Assembly (NCBI RefSeq): GCF_965638725.1
Contig: NC_134974.1
Location: forward strand, 1,324,143-1,388,142
Reading direction: 5' to 3'
Source of the DNA: Aptenodytes patagonicus
Taxonomy: Eukaryota; Chordata; Aves; Sphenisciformes; Spheniscidae
DNA length: 64,000 nt
This document shows positions 49,001 to 59,405 of the stretch, piece by piece (the first letter of the stretch is position 1; every line of letters begins with the position of its first letter). The translations under genes and the position numbers were made by a program. The notes under the pieces are model-generated. The model did not search any database. It had not been told where the DNA came from and saw nothing but the letters and a program-made list of their open reading frames with translations.

Positions 49001-50770
49001 AAATCAATAAGCTGACAACAACAACAACATGCTGGGACAAACAAGATGAAGAATCTTTCTGATAATGCTTCAGAATTACTTTATGTGAGGTGAGTTTAAA
49101 TCTGAAGCTGTAAGCACCAAGTCTGGGATTCCGCAGCCAGGCCACACTGCTGGTTTATGTAAATTTGTTGCGCTGTATGTGAAGCAACAAATTCTTTAGA
49201 GGAAAATACAAAATCCCTGATGTTTTTTCTTCATATTTTCAGAAGTATTTAGCTTTCACCCGGTGAGGGAGGATATCTATTTCTCTATCTTCAAAAGAAT
49301 TCTTTGATATAAGGCGGCTGAGGTTCAGGTGACGTGAAAAGGGATGTTGGACTATGGCCAAGTACTTTTTTGCTTTTTGTATCTCATATTTTTAAGAGGA
49401 TATCTGTAGAGTATGAGGGCTGACTACAGTCTGAGCCTGAAAGACTGCATCTGCTCTTATGGTTTTCTACCTTATGTAAAACATGAATTCCCCTTACTTA
49501 AAGCTGCCAGGGAAAAGCATCAGTTGCGGAAAGCAAACTGTATGGATGGTCAAGCCAGCGCGATTTTCTGCAGTGTGTGTTAAGAAGCTGTGTTTTGAAC
49601 AAGTATTCTATACATTGGAAAAGCCTCAAAACCAATGAGGTCCTTATTAACTGTCATAAAATATTTGGTTTGGTAACTCCTTTAATTGTTTCAGGTGTCA
49701 ATCGCTGTAATTATTAGTTACTTCCCATTCCCACAAATTATGTGAGTCATATTATTCTGTGCAGCTTGCTGTCATATCTCTATTGGCTGCATACATTCCT
49801 CTGGTCATTATATTGATTTCATGGTCATGAAATATAAATAAAATAGTTTGTATTTTTTTTTCAGCTTTAGTTTTAATAATTTGACACAAGAACATAGCTA
49901 AGAGGGTTTTTTATGTAAATGTGATTATGTGAATCACAGTATTGGCGTTTGTCAGGCCTTGTGAATTTGTTCTAGCTGAGGTTACGGACCTGTACTTCAG
50001 CTAATGTTTCCTCTGGATCCTCTAGTCCCACAGGTAATGTATATTGCTCCTCTCCTCGTATTGGCCTCCAACAAGCATACTCAGAAAGGAAAATTCAATT
50101 TCTTCATGGCACCTTGGAAGGGGATGATTCCTTGAGATTAGGAACTGATCATAAATTGTAAAAGCTTGGACAGGTGCCTCTCCTTAGCTGAATTTCTAAT
50201 TGGATTATTGTGCCTGATCCTAGTGCTCACAGGAGAGTCCGTGAACTGCTTCGGTATCTCTTACTTTCTACTTACTTGGGATGTGGTATAGTCACGTAGG
50301 AGAACATCTGTCCAAAGGACAGTTCCAAGCCATAAACTCCAAGCCCAAAGCCCCTGGCGTGAGTACACAATGGCCATGGACACTAATGGCTATTTAATGT
50401 AAAAAGATTTCCTACCTTGAAAGAGGAAAAGTCCAGAAGGCCACTGGTTGTTATTACCTGAGATGAGAAGTGATAAACTGGAATCCTGTGCTTACTAGCA
50501 GCATGTAGTTTATCCATTGCTGAGCTACCTTCACAAGTATTGGCAAGTATTTAAGAGAAAACCAACCTCGATTTATTGTGGATTTTCAGCGAGAAGACAA
50601 GATGGGTGAAGCGTGCGCATCATACTGTGTGGGATTGGAAATTCTCTTATAATCATAAGCTGTTATCAAAACAGTTGCAACAAAGGAAGGCATCACCAGG
50701 GGAAAACATTCTGTTTCACAAGATGTAGGGAACGGTTGCGTAAAGGTATCTCCCAAATTCTATTCTCTAT
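43090..50770. other. 7.6-kb gene-poor stretch
   Basis: AT-rich, without a supported gene, CR1 copy or other named repeat. A doubtful ORF at 44274-44648 is listed separately. Short runs include C-rich 43969-43978 and a T run near 48329. Confidence 0.55.
44274..44648 (+). other. Doubtful ORF, possible EDC gene remnant
   Basis: An ATG-initiated frame of 124 codons starts MPANIRVCTLCCKQPVQP and has Cys/Ser/Pro clusters (SLDSCQSPCLSC). It is more GC-rich than its surroundings, and a GCTGGTGAGTCTTG donor-like site lies at about 44219-44232. Against it: no TATA box, no clear acceptor, no AATAAA within several hundred bases, and no repeated motif. Either a decayed EDC gene or chance. Confidence 0.25.
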
Positions 50771-50775
50771 GATAG

Positions 50776-50843
50776 TATATAAAAGTGCTCGTAACTCAGT
50801 TCTCTGTAGCTGCCTCTGCTGACTTACTCTTCCTGGTGACTGG
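50776..50843 (+). promoter_or_regulatory. TATA box and non-coding exon 1 of the aromatic-tail beta-protein
   Basis: TATATAAAAG at 50776-50785; donor ACTGGGTAAGTCTG with GT at 50844. Exon 1 about 50806-50843. The intron is 0.7 kb and ends at GTGCTTTTCAG (AG at 51523-51524). Confidence 0.85.
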
Positions 50844-51545
50844 GTAAGTCTGATTTAACTGAATCAGTTCATAATTATAGATGTGGATTTATAGGTAGTG
50901 TTAATATGAGGTTATATATCTTAGCCTATTTTAGGGTAGGTTTACTTGGAAACTGTAACTTGCAAATACGGTGGATATAGGCATCACCATGTGTGGTGGA
51001 AAACATGAATGGGAGTTTCAGAAGTGTGGATGGTAGCAATTCCTAGGAGCTGAGCATCTATCTATGGAGACAGGACACTCCCAAAACATTATTGGGGTAG
51101 GACTGACTCCCATACAAAAAGCACAGCAAAGACAATGATGTAAGAAAAGGACAGAGAGACATTCTTCCCAGAACTGATTTTGGGAATAGGCTATGGGGCA
51201 ACGGGGCACTAGAGAGGAGTGGGAGTAGACTCAGAAGCCTTTACCCAGCAATTCATCTTGCTTGATTGGTGAGATCTGTAATGCACAAATCTACTTTAGA
51301 GTAGAATGGATTATGCCTTAAAAATGTTGATTATATTTTATTATTTTATTATTTTTAATCACTAACTCTTAAGTTTAGTGTAGACGACGTGGACATATGC
51401 ATCTGCATCTGTTTAGATGAATACCATTCAACGCTTCTACACAACCCATGTTACTATAACACAGTTTGTTCTTTCACTCCTCTGGCTGTAACTTTACCAG
51501 GCTAGTGCACTCTGTGCTTTTCAGGTTGACTTGCTTTCTGGAAAG

Positions 51546-52037
51546 ATGTCTTCCTATGGCCAGATGCTTAGCTCCCGCTGTGCTGAGCCATGTGAAGTGA
51601 CGTGCTCGCGACCGTATATCAACAGTTGGAGTGAACCATGTGTCAGCTCATGCGGAGATTCAAGAGCGATCGTGTACGCGCCACCCGTTGTCGTGACTTT
51701 CCCGGGACCTATTATCAGCTCATGCCCTCAGGAAAGTTTTGTGGGAACTGCCATGCCTCAAATTGAGTGTCAGATGGGCCCCAGGGGTGGAGGAATGGGA
51801 TCTGGAGGTTCCTGTGGTGGAGGCAGCTCCTATGGGATGGGCTGCCATGGTTCAGGTGGTTCTTATGGTGGTATGGGAGGAGGCTCATGTGGTGGGGAGG
51901 GCTCATGTGGTGGTGGACTCTCCCGTTTGGGAAGCTTTTACCGAAACTCATTTTTTTCAGGATTTGGTAGAAATTATTTCCCCTTTTTTTCCAGAGGGTA
52001 CTATAGATATAACGGTGGAAACTATGGGTCGTTTTAA
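51546..52037 (+). CDS. Corneous beta-protein (beta-keratin) with Gly-rich and aromatic tail
   Basis: The product is 163 residues, starting MSSYGQMLSSRCAEPC. A Cys-rich head (CEVTCSRP) precedes the beta core at about residues 38-70 ([19 protein letters not shown], then [12 protein letters not shown]). Then comes a Gly/Ser/Met-rich matrix segment (about 75-120: GGMGSGGSCGGG and similar), and a final 40 residues rich in Phe, Tyr, Arg and Asn, ending GGNYGSF. The Gly-rich domain is typical of claw/scale-type beta-keratins; the core drives filament assembly (known for the family). The ATG is 21 nt after the acceptor. Nearest relatives in the window are the genes at 56140, 58878 and 62434. Confidence 0.95.
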   Translation: MSSYGQMLSSRCAEPCEVTCSRPYINSWSEPCVSSCGDSRAIVYAPPVVVTFPGPIISSCPQESFVGTAMPQIECQMGPRGGGMGSGGSCGGGSSYGMGCHGSGGSYGGMGGGSCGGEGSCGGGLSRLGSFYRNSFFSGFGRNYFPFFSRGYYRYNGGNYGSF

Positions 52038-52442
52038 ATCTTTAAGAAAGAGTCATGACTGAAGGAACAATAAGATACAAACTAGTAGTTGATATATAGA
52101 TCTGGAAATCAGACATGCCAAGCAGCCTCTGCTCCAGTCAATGTCAGTAGGAGCTGGGGTTGCTTGGGATCTCTTTGCGCTATGTTTTATCTATGGCTTA
52201 CGATTCCAATGTTGCCTGACTTTGTCATTTGCTCATGTTATGTTTTGTTCTTTCTGAACCTGAAGAGAGTAAAACAAGTAATGGGACTTGACTGTGACAG
52301 TGTCCAGCTGAAAGAAGAACATCTTGTGAGCCCTATGCTCCTCTGAACGACTGATTGATCGTAGTCCTTGTTGAAATGGAAATTACATTCTTTGTCTCTG
52401 CATTGCCTCATTCTGCAAGAATGTATTCCACTTCTTGTTTGT

Positions 52443-52448
52443 ATTAAA
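52443..52448 (+). terminator. Poly(A) signal ATTAAA
   Basis: Located 405 nt after the stop; GTATTAAAGCC resembles GTATTAAAATCC after the gene at 58878. Confidence 0.65.
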
Positions 52449-52684
52449 GCCCTGTTGCATCATAGCACCGTCTTCTGGCTTTCATTTCGCTGCAGTTTCT
52501 TAGTTACAAACCAGTTTGAAAGAAAGTTTGAAAAACTTTGTGGATCAATTCTTATGCATTTATCAGGGACTATCATCAGAGAAGAATTTATTCTGCTCTA
52601 TGTCCAATATAATTTTTCAGAAATACTTCATTAGAGTACTTTTTCCCCTTTCTAATATATACCATGGCATACATAATAATTGGA

Positions 52685-52790
52685 ACAGAATCATAGAATA
52701 ATTTAGGTTGGAATGACCTCTGGGGATGGTCTGGTACAGCTCCCACTCAAAACCAAGGTAACTTTGAAGCTAGGTCAGTTACTCAGGGTT
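52685..52790 (-). mobile_element. Older CR1 LINE 3' tail fragment
   Basis: ACAGAATCATAGAATAATTT and GGTTGGAATGACCTCTGG; diverged inverted 3' tail of about 105 bp, abutting the plus-strand CR1 that starts at 52796. Confidence 0.8.
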
Positions 52791-52795
52791 ATTAT

Positions 52796-53993
52796 TTGAC
52801 CTGCGTAGTGGATGAGGGAAAGGCTGTGGATGTGGTCTACCTGGACTTCAGCAAGGCCTTGGACACCGTCTCCCACAGCATTCTCCTGGAGAAGCTGGCG
52901 GCTCACGGCTTAGACAGGTGGACTCTGCGCTGGGTCAAAAACTGGCTGGACGGCCGGGCCCAGAGAGTTGTGGTGAATGGAGTTCAATCCAGTTGGCGGC
53001 CGGTCACGAGCGGTGTTCCCCAGGGCTCAGTTTTGGGGCCGGTCTTGTTCAATATCTTTATCAATGATCTGGATGAGGGGATCGAGTGCATCCTCAGTAA
53101 GTTTGCAGACGACACCAAGTTGGGCGGGAGTGTTGATCTGCTCGAGGGTAGGAAGGCTCTGCAGAGGGACCTGGACAGGCTGGATCGATGGGCCGAGGCC
53201 AACTGTATGAGGTTCAACAAGGCCAAGTGCCGGGTCCTGCACTTCAGCCACAACAACCCCATGCAGCGCTACAGGCTTGGGGAAGAGCGGCTGGAAAGCT
53301 GCCCAGCAGAGAAGGACCTGGGGGTGTTGGTCGACAGCCGGCTGAACATGAGCCAGCAGTGTGCCCAGGTGGCCAAGAAGGCCAATGGCATCCTGGCCTG
53401 TATCAGAAATAGTGTGGCCAGCAGGAGTAGGGAAGTGATCGTGCCCCTGTACTCGGCACTGGTGAGGCCGCACCTCGAATACTGTGTTCAGTTTTGGGCC
53501 CCTCACTACAAGAAGGACGTCGAGGTGTTAGATCGTGTCCAGAGAAGGGCAACGAGGCTGGTTGAGGGGTCTGGAGAACAAGTCGTACGAGGAGCAGCTG
53601 AGGGAACTGGGACTGTTTAGTCTGGAGAAGAGGAGGCTGAGGGGAGACCTTATCGCGCTCTGCAACTCCCTGAAAGGAGGTTGTAGCGAGGTGGGTGTCG
53701 GTCTCTTCTCCCAAGTAACAAGCGATAGGACGAGAGGAAACGGCCTCAAGTTGCGCCAGGGGAGGTTTAGATTGGACATGAGGAAAAATGTCTTTACTGA
53801 AAGAGTGGTTAAACATTGGAACAGGCTGCCCAGGGAAGTGGTGGAGTCACCATCCCTGGAGGTATTTAAAAGACATGTAGATGAGGCGCTTAGGGACATG
53901 GTTTAGTGGGCATGGGGGTGTTGGGTTGACGGTTGGACTTGATGATCTTAGAGGTCTTTTCCAACCTTAATGATAATGATTCTAATGATTCTA
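52796..53993 (+). mobile_element. CR1 LINE 3' half with reverse-transcriptase C-terminal domain
   Basis: 5'-truncated copy. Open frame from 52796 to 53620 carries RT motifs [21 protein letters not shown] and FADDTKLGG, then the thumb region. A one-base shift near 53.56 kb moves the end of ORF2 to another frame (53535-53906). The 3' UTR ends AATGATTCTAATGATTCTAA. Close in sequence to the copy at 60304, so the same subfamily. Inactive. Confidence 0.94.
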
Positions 53994-55710
53994 AATCACC
54001 ATGACCAGACATTCCTTGAATATCCCTGAGGAAATTGTTTTAACCCTCAGTGGAGGTTAAAATGACTGCACGTGTCCTGACTCAATCAGAAGGTAAAGTT
54101 GTGCTCTGATTTATCTAGCCTTGATGGTAAAATAGTTTATCTGATTACAGACTGCAAAGGGAAATGGGTTAGCCTAGATCTGAATATTGTAGGCAGGCAG
54201 GGCCAAAAGAAATGGGAAGAAGTCATCTGTATGCAATGGAGAATCAGACAAGTCTTGCACCCTGTGACATGCCTTGAAATAAGCTGAGAAATTCACCCCA
54301 GGAGCTGTATCGGTATTTTTCTTTAGGAGCCATTTCAGTTGCGCTGCTGTTCATAACAAGAGAGGGCTCGTGTGTAGGCTGAGCAAGTGCTGCTGTGCCA
54401 AGCATAACACTCATTCCCTTCCTTTGATTGTCTTAATCCTTGTGGTTTGTTAACTTAATTGAAGCATTTATGCAGTAAATGATCTGAGCTTGTTAAGCAT
54501 CACCATGGGATCCCTCAGGCAACAGCTACATGGATGCCCTTGTGCTCGTTCAGAATTAAGGATCACAAAGTACCTCATGCGCAGTCATTGCCAGAACTGC
54601 CCGAGAAACAGATTCTCCCACCACAACTTTGCATCTGGTTTTAATTTTTTTTTTTCATTGATATCTTTTACAAAGATCTCTAAGATAGTATGTCTGCAAG
54701 CATTTTGATGAAACAGGAATTTCAATCGGAAAATCTTAGGAGAAATATTCAAATAGCTCTGTTCGTATTGTGGGTTTATGCACATAAGGTGCTGCACCAT
54801 AATGTTAACAGAATATTGCTTGAATTAGATCACCCAGCAGTAATGGCATTACTTTATGAGAAGCCTATCAAGCAAAGTAATGATGTTCTGCTGGTTGGAT
54901 CATAATCCACAGACTTAAGTAATAATATATATTTTGATTGTTAGTAAAGCAGGATTGCTTTTATTTGGGTATAAATTCTCTCTCCTAGTGCAGAATTGGT
55001 ATTCTCAGCTGCTTGAAGACATGTGCAGAGATGTGTGTGTACACACTGGGGTCCCAAAGTACTGAAGGAGTTACTTAGCTGTTGCGACTCCAGTTTTAGT
55101 CTGAGTAGAACTGATGCAGGAACGTCTGACTTTGCTCTAGTGCACCTCTGACTTTGCTCTAGTGCACCACAGATGAGATTGTGACAGCAATGCCCCAGCA
55201 ATTTTCACTCTCATTGCTCAATGTTTCATTCCTCAGCCTATTGAGTAAGAACTGTGTGGGGGTGTAACTCTCCTTTGTAAACTGAGGCATCGTCTTCGCT
55301 GAAGTCACGTGTATGGCAGTTTATATAGACATTCCTGGCTCAGCCTCAAAATCACTGACTGATCCTCTTAGTACTGTGCGAGTGCAACTGCATGAAGCTG
55401 AATGTAGCTACAACTCATCCTCTGCAACCACGTTATCCAAAATGTTCTCAAATTGAAATGGGTACTCAGGAATGATTCCTTCATTCAGCCACTAAAATGT
55501 GTAGAAATACTTCCCTACACAGAAAGAAGAGTGAGACTGGTGCTTTTATGCAGACACTCATCAGGGTATTGAATTCTACTTCCCTTTACGTACGTGGAGC
55601 TCCACCTCCTATTTTGACTCCCACTGAGTTCAATTTCACTAAAACTAGTTTGTAAAGGAGAATGGAAGAAAAGGAAAACCAGAAAGCTAGTAGTGTGATT
55701 CAACAAGACT

Positions 55711-55716
55711 TTTAAT
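55711..55716 (-). terminator. Poly(A) signal ATTAAA (minus strand)
   Basis: TTTAAT on the plus strand. On the coding strand the context GTATTAAAAGTC parallels GTATTAAAATCC after the inverted twin gene at 58878. Confidence 0.65.
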
Positions 55717-56139
55717 ACGACATGAAATAACTGCTATAGAATAGAATGGTGCAGTTCATTAATGGTCTATTCTGTTGTCCAAAGGCAGCCAGATCATCGG
55801 TGTTGATGATAAAAGGCACTGCACATTACAAGGTCAAGCTGAAATCTTTGCAGCAAAGTCCCACTTCCAAATTGTGAAACATTTCCACTCCACCAGAAAG
55901 GAAATAGTACAAGACTAATAAGAATTTAAGGAGCGAAGCCAGCGTATGAAACTGCTATTGATTGAAGATGAGGCATAGCATGGAAGAAAGAGGTGCGGGC
56001 CCAGTTTTCAGAGGTACTGAGCAAGGGTGGCTTTAGTTGATGCAATGGGCTTTCACCACCTCTGAAAGCCATGCCCCAGCTATGGATCTGGATCTTGCGT
56101 TTTCACCTCCCGAGGTGTTGTGCGGGTATTCAGGCTGCC

Positions 56140-56634
56140 TTAGAATGAGCCACAGTTTCCAAGGCGGGAGCCACGGCTGCTGCTGTAGGACCTCCTACTG
56201 TAACAGCCCCCCATCCTCGAGGAGCCCCCATACCCAGAGGAGCCCCCCATCCCTGACATTCCTCCATACCCAAAGGAGCCCCCCATCCCTGACATTCCTC
56301 CATACCCAAAGGAGCCCCCAGATCCAAAGGAACCCCCCATCCCTGACATGCCCCCTGAACCAAAGGAACCTCCCATCCCATAGGACTCATCAGAGCTGTA
56401 TGGGATCCAAGCACCATAAGGCTGGGGAAATGATGGTCCCACAATGCTCTCCTGAGAGCAGCTGCTGAGAATTGGGCCTGGGAAGGTGAGGACGACCGGT
56501 GGGGCATGCACCATGGCTCTCGAGTCCCCACACGATGCCACACAGGGCTCAAGGCTTCTGCTGTAGGCACATGGCTGCGTGCACGTCATCTCACAGGCAG
56601 GTAAGCACTCAGAGCTAATGTTGTTCAACATCAT
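56140..56634 (-). CDS. Corneous beta-protein, inverted twin of the gene at 58878
   Basis: The product is 164 residues. Start MMLNNISSECLPACEM: two adjacent ATGs, the first of which lies 21 nt after the acceptor (TCTTTCCCAG, exon 2 from 56655); the second aligns with the start of the twin. The core is present (CVASCGDSRAM, then [16 protein letters not shown]) but has H for Y and S for P at positions that are VYAPP and SCPQ in the other copies. The Gly tail has 12-residue units of the GGSFGSGGMSGM type and ends RLGNCGSF. Gly-rich beta-keratin of the claw/scale kind by family resemblance. Most differences from the twin are G-to-A or C-to-T, so relaxed constraint is possible, though frame and splice sites are intact. 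Confidence 0.93.
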   Translation of the reverse strand: MMLNNISSECLPACEMTCTQPCAYSRSLEPCVASCGDSRAMVHAPPVVLTFPGPILSSCSQESIVGPSFPQPYGAWIPYSSDESYGMGGSFGSGGMSGMGGSFGSGGSFGYGGMSGMGGSFGYGGMSGMGGSSGYGGSSRMGGCYSRRSYSSSRGSRLGNCGSF

Positions 56635-57210
56635 TCTTGGGGAGTGGAGATGAAGCTGGGAAAGACAACATGTAGTCAGGAAACCACCATATTCAAGTGC
56701 CAACAGGTTCCCAGTACAAGCCAGGTGCACCTTGTCCTTCTCCTCCTGCTGCTCATCAACTCCCAGTTCAACCCTCCCTCACAGTCTCCATTTTCCCTGC
56801 TATTTTCTTCCTGACTGACCCCTTTTAAGGCTTCTCAGTTCCTCTTCTTCCTTTGTGTACCATCTACATGTCTTATTCTTCTGACTCTCTCAGAAAATAT
56901 TGCTCTTTTCTCTGGGACTAAATTACCTGATTCTTATACAATTACTTGTTTAGAAAAGTCCCATTCATTCTCTTTTCAAAGTAGACCTACAGGAAGATTT
57001 GCCTGTAACTTCAGAAAGTCTCGAGAGGAAAGTAACAGAATCTTCCTTGCTCTGTTCTTTCCTTTCCCCCAGCTTTTCTAAGAATTCTTGCTAAATCTAC
57101 TCTTCTCTTTACCTCAGCTTTTCTAAAATTGCTAGCATTTTGCAAGATAAAAAAGAAGTAAGTTTTAAGTATTCTATAGCTACAAAGAAGTGCAATGAAG
57201 TTAGGCTTAC

Positions 57211-57282
57211 CCTGTTATCTTGGTGGAATAAGTCAGTGGAGCTGGAAGAATAGAAGATTTCTTAGTTCTCTACCCTTTTATA
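57211..57282 (-). promoter_or_regulatory. TATA box and non-coding exon 1 of the inverted beta-protein
   Basis: On the minus strand TATAAAAG at 57282-57275; donor AGGGTAAGCC with GT at 57210-57209. Exon 1 about 57211-57250. The intron is 0.55 kb. Confidence 0.82.
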
Positions 57283-57289
57283 CACTTTC

Positions 57290-58310
57290 TTAGACAATAG
57301 GAAGGATATGAGGTCATCCATTATTCACTAAATTCTTGTCACTTACCAAAAAAAAAGATACTCTTCTAAGCCTTGTAATTGTTTTCATTTCAATTCATAA
57401 TTAGTGATCCATTTACAGCCCTATTTTGAGTGACATGCATCCAGCACCAGCAGTTTCCTTTTGTCTCAAACTTAATGGAAAAAATCATTCTGGTTTCAAC
57501 TGAAACAGGAGTTGATCTCTCTGTTTACTTCTCTTTAATGGCTTTAAGGAAGGTGGCTGATGTGTCAGTCCCACAGTTTGTTTGTAAGACTTGGATTTAG
57601 GTATAATACCTCCCAAATGGAATCATCCAACCCCACCTTGGATGGGGGGTCAGCATTCTTTGCAACCCCACCTGTACCTATTGACCAAATTGCCCTGCAA
57701 AAAGTCTTTTAAAACACAGATAAATGGGTTTGAAGTGACACATGACATCTCCTTTAAGCTCTGAGCCCTCTGAGTAATTTTACCCAAGTGTGTATCAAAA
57801 TTCACTTTGGGATGTTATGCTTAGAGCCTTGTGATGAGGATGCCAGTGGGGCCGCTGCGGGGGCATACCCAAAGATCACCAGGTCTTTTTTGCTCTCGGT
57901 GGATCTCAGACTTAGAAGTGAGGTTGAACTTTAAAATTATCTAATGTTGCTCAGCATCGGGGTCAGGCCATTCTTGAAAGCAGACTTGCAGGGTTGATCT
58001 TTCTGGGGGGCCCCTTCTTGGTAAATCATTAGCAAAAAACAGTACGCAGGGGTCAATCAGCTTCCATTGTAAATCCAGTGTAGTCAGCAGAATGATATTG
58101 CATAGGCATTTGGCTGTACAATTTCAACACTGTAGAAAGCCCAAATTTATTATATGAGAGTCATATTGTGTAGATCTATGGATGATTTACTACTTAGAAA
58201 CTATGAAAATAATTACAGGTATTAGAGGAGTCACCCAGAAAAGAAAACCCATAGTTTGGTAAGTGCTAGAGATTTTATGAGATGCTTCACATCCTTAGAG
58301 TTGCCTGCAA
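57290..58310. other. Head-to-head promoter interval
   Basis: About 1 kb between two divergent TATA boxes (57282 and 58316). No gene or named repeat. It could hold shared enhancer elements for the beta-protein pair, but no motif was firm enough to list. Confidence 0.55.
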
Positions 58311-58315
58311 AAAGG

Positions 58316-58383
58316 TATAAAAGCAGAAACATCTCAGGAGCCTCCTAAAAACTTCTCCTGACTTACCTGTCTTGGTGCTCTCG
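58316..58383 (+). promoter_or_regulatory. TATA box and non-coding exon 1 of the beta-protein at 58878
   Basis: TATAAAAG at 58316-58323; donor CTCGGTGAGTTTG with GT at 58384. Exon 1 about 58346-58383. The intron is 0.47 kb and ends at TTCCCAG (AG at 58853-58854). The exon 1 sequence is unlike that of the inverted twin. Confidence 0.82.
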
Positions 58384-58877
58384 GTGAGTTTGATTTAAGC
58401 TAATAACTTTATATCTGTCATGTCTCTGTAGTGATAGTTTTAAACAAGGACTCCTTCCCGTGTCTGTATTTTGTGATTTTAGCAATGAGATGTCGCAGTG
58501 AAATCTTAGTTTTCGTAGGAGACTCACTGCAGTAGCTTGTAGGCAGTGGTAAGAATCAATTTTACATTTACAGATAGAATTTTAAGAGTTACTTTATTTT
58601 TTCTTATGTCTTTCAAAACTTGAGGTGCAAATATAAAGCTAAACCCTAGTGAATAAACAAAGTCCTAGGCATCCTCCACAGGGGCAAGAAGGGAGGAAGA
58701 AAAGGGATCATAGGACAGGGGGACTTGAGGGAGGAATAGGAAGCATGAACAAGGATCTAATCTGCCTACCTAACCCCATTGCTGTCACGTGTGTGATGGG
58801 CACCCATTGGCACCTGACTGTGGTGGTTTCCTGACTACATGTTGTCCTTCCCAGCTTCACCTCAAACCCTGAGAACA

Positions 58878-59405
58878 ATGTATGACAATATCAGCTCCCG
58901 GTGCTTGCCTGCCTGTGAGGTGACGTGCACGCAGCCATGTGCCTACAGCAGAAGCCTTGAGCCCTGTGTGGCATCGTGTGGGGACTCGAGAGCCGTGGTG
59001 TACGCCCCACCGGTCGTCCTCACCTTCCCGGGTCCGATTCTCAGCAGCTGCCCTCAGGAGAGCATTGTGGGACCATCATTTCCCCAGCCTTATGGTGCTT
59101 GGATCCCATACAGCTCTGATGGGTCTTATGGGATGGGAGGTTCCTTTGGTTCAGGGGGCATGTCAGGGATGGGGGGTTCCTTTGGATCTGGGGGCTCCTT
59201 TGGTTCTGGGGGCATGTCAGGGATGGGGGGCTCCTTTGGTTCTGGGGGCATGTCAGGGATGGGGGGCTCCTTTGGGTATGGAGGAATGTCAGGGATGGGG
59301 GGCTCCTCTGGGTATGGGGGCTCCTCAGGGATGGGGGGCTGTTACAGCGGGAGGTCCTACAGCAGCAGCCGTGGCTCCCGCCTTGGAAACTGTGGCTCAT
59401 TCTAA
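58878..59405 (+). CDS. Corneous beta-protein with GSFGSGGMSGM repeat tail
   Basis: The product is 175 residues, starting MYDNISSRCLPACEVTC. Cys head, canonical core (CGDSRAVVYAPPVVLTFPG, then [13 protein letters not shown]), a short PQPYGAWIPYSS bridge, then a Gly/Ser/Met tail of 12-residue units and RSYSSSRGSRLGNCGSF at the end. Its 12-residue unit count is one higher than in the inverted copy at 56140. The ATG lies 23 nt after the acceptor. The core mediates dimer and filament assembly and the Gly tail forms matrix (known for beta-keratins); claw/scale-type expression is inference. Confidence 0.95.
   Translation: MYDNISSRCLPACEVTCTQPCAYSRSLEPCVASCGDSRAVVYAPPVVLTFPGPILSSCPQESIVGPSFPQPYGAWIPYSSDGSYGMGGSFGSGGMSGMGGSFGSGGSFGSGGMSGMGGSFGSGGMSGMGGSFGYGGMSGMGGSSGYGGSSGMGGCYSGRSYSSSRGSRLGNCGSF

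Larger units (their letters stand above)
52455..55705. other. Intergenic with CR1 copies
   Basis: Between the beta-protein at 51.5 kb (+) and the 3' end of the inverted gene at 55.7 kb (-). Holds two CR1 pieces (separate entries) and a small 22-bp direct duplication at about 55127-55170 (TCTGACTTTGCTCTAGTGCA twice). Nothing else supported. Confidence 0.65.

Noticed and set aside
52796-53906. Long open frame with reverse-transcriptase motifs
   Set aside because: It is CR1 LINE ORF2, not a host gene, and is frame-broken near its end.
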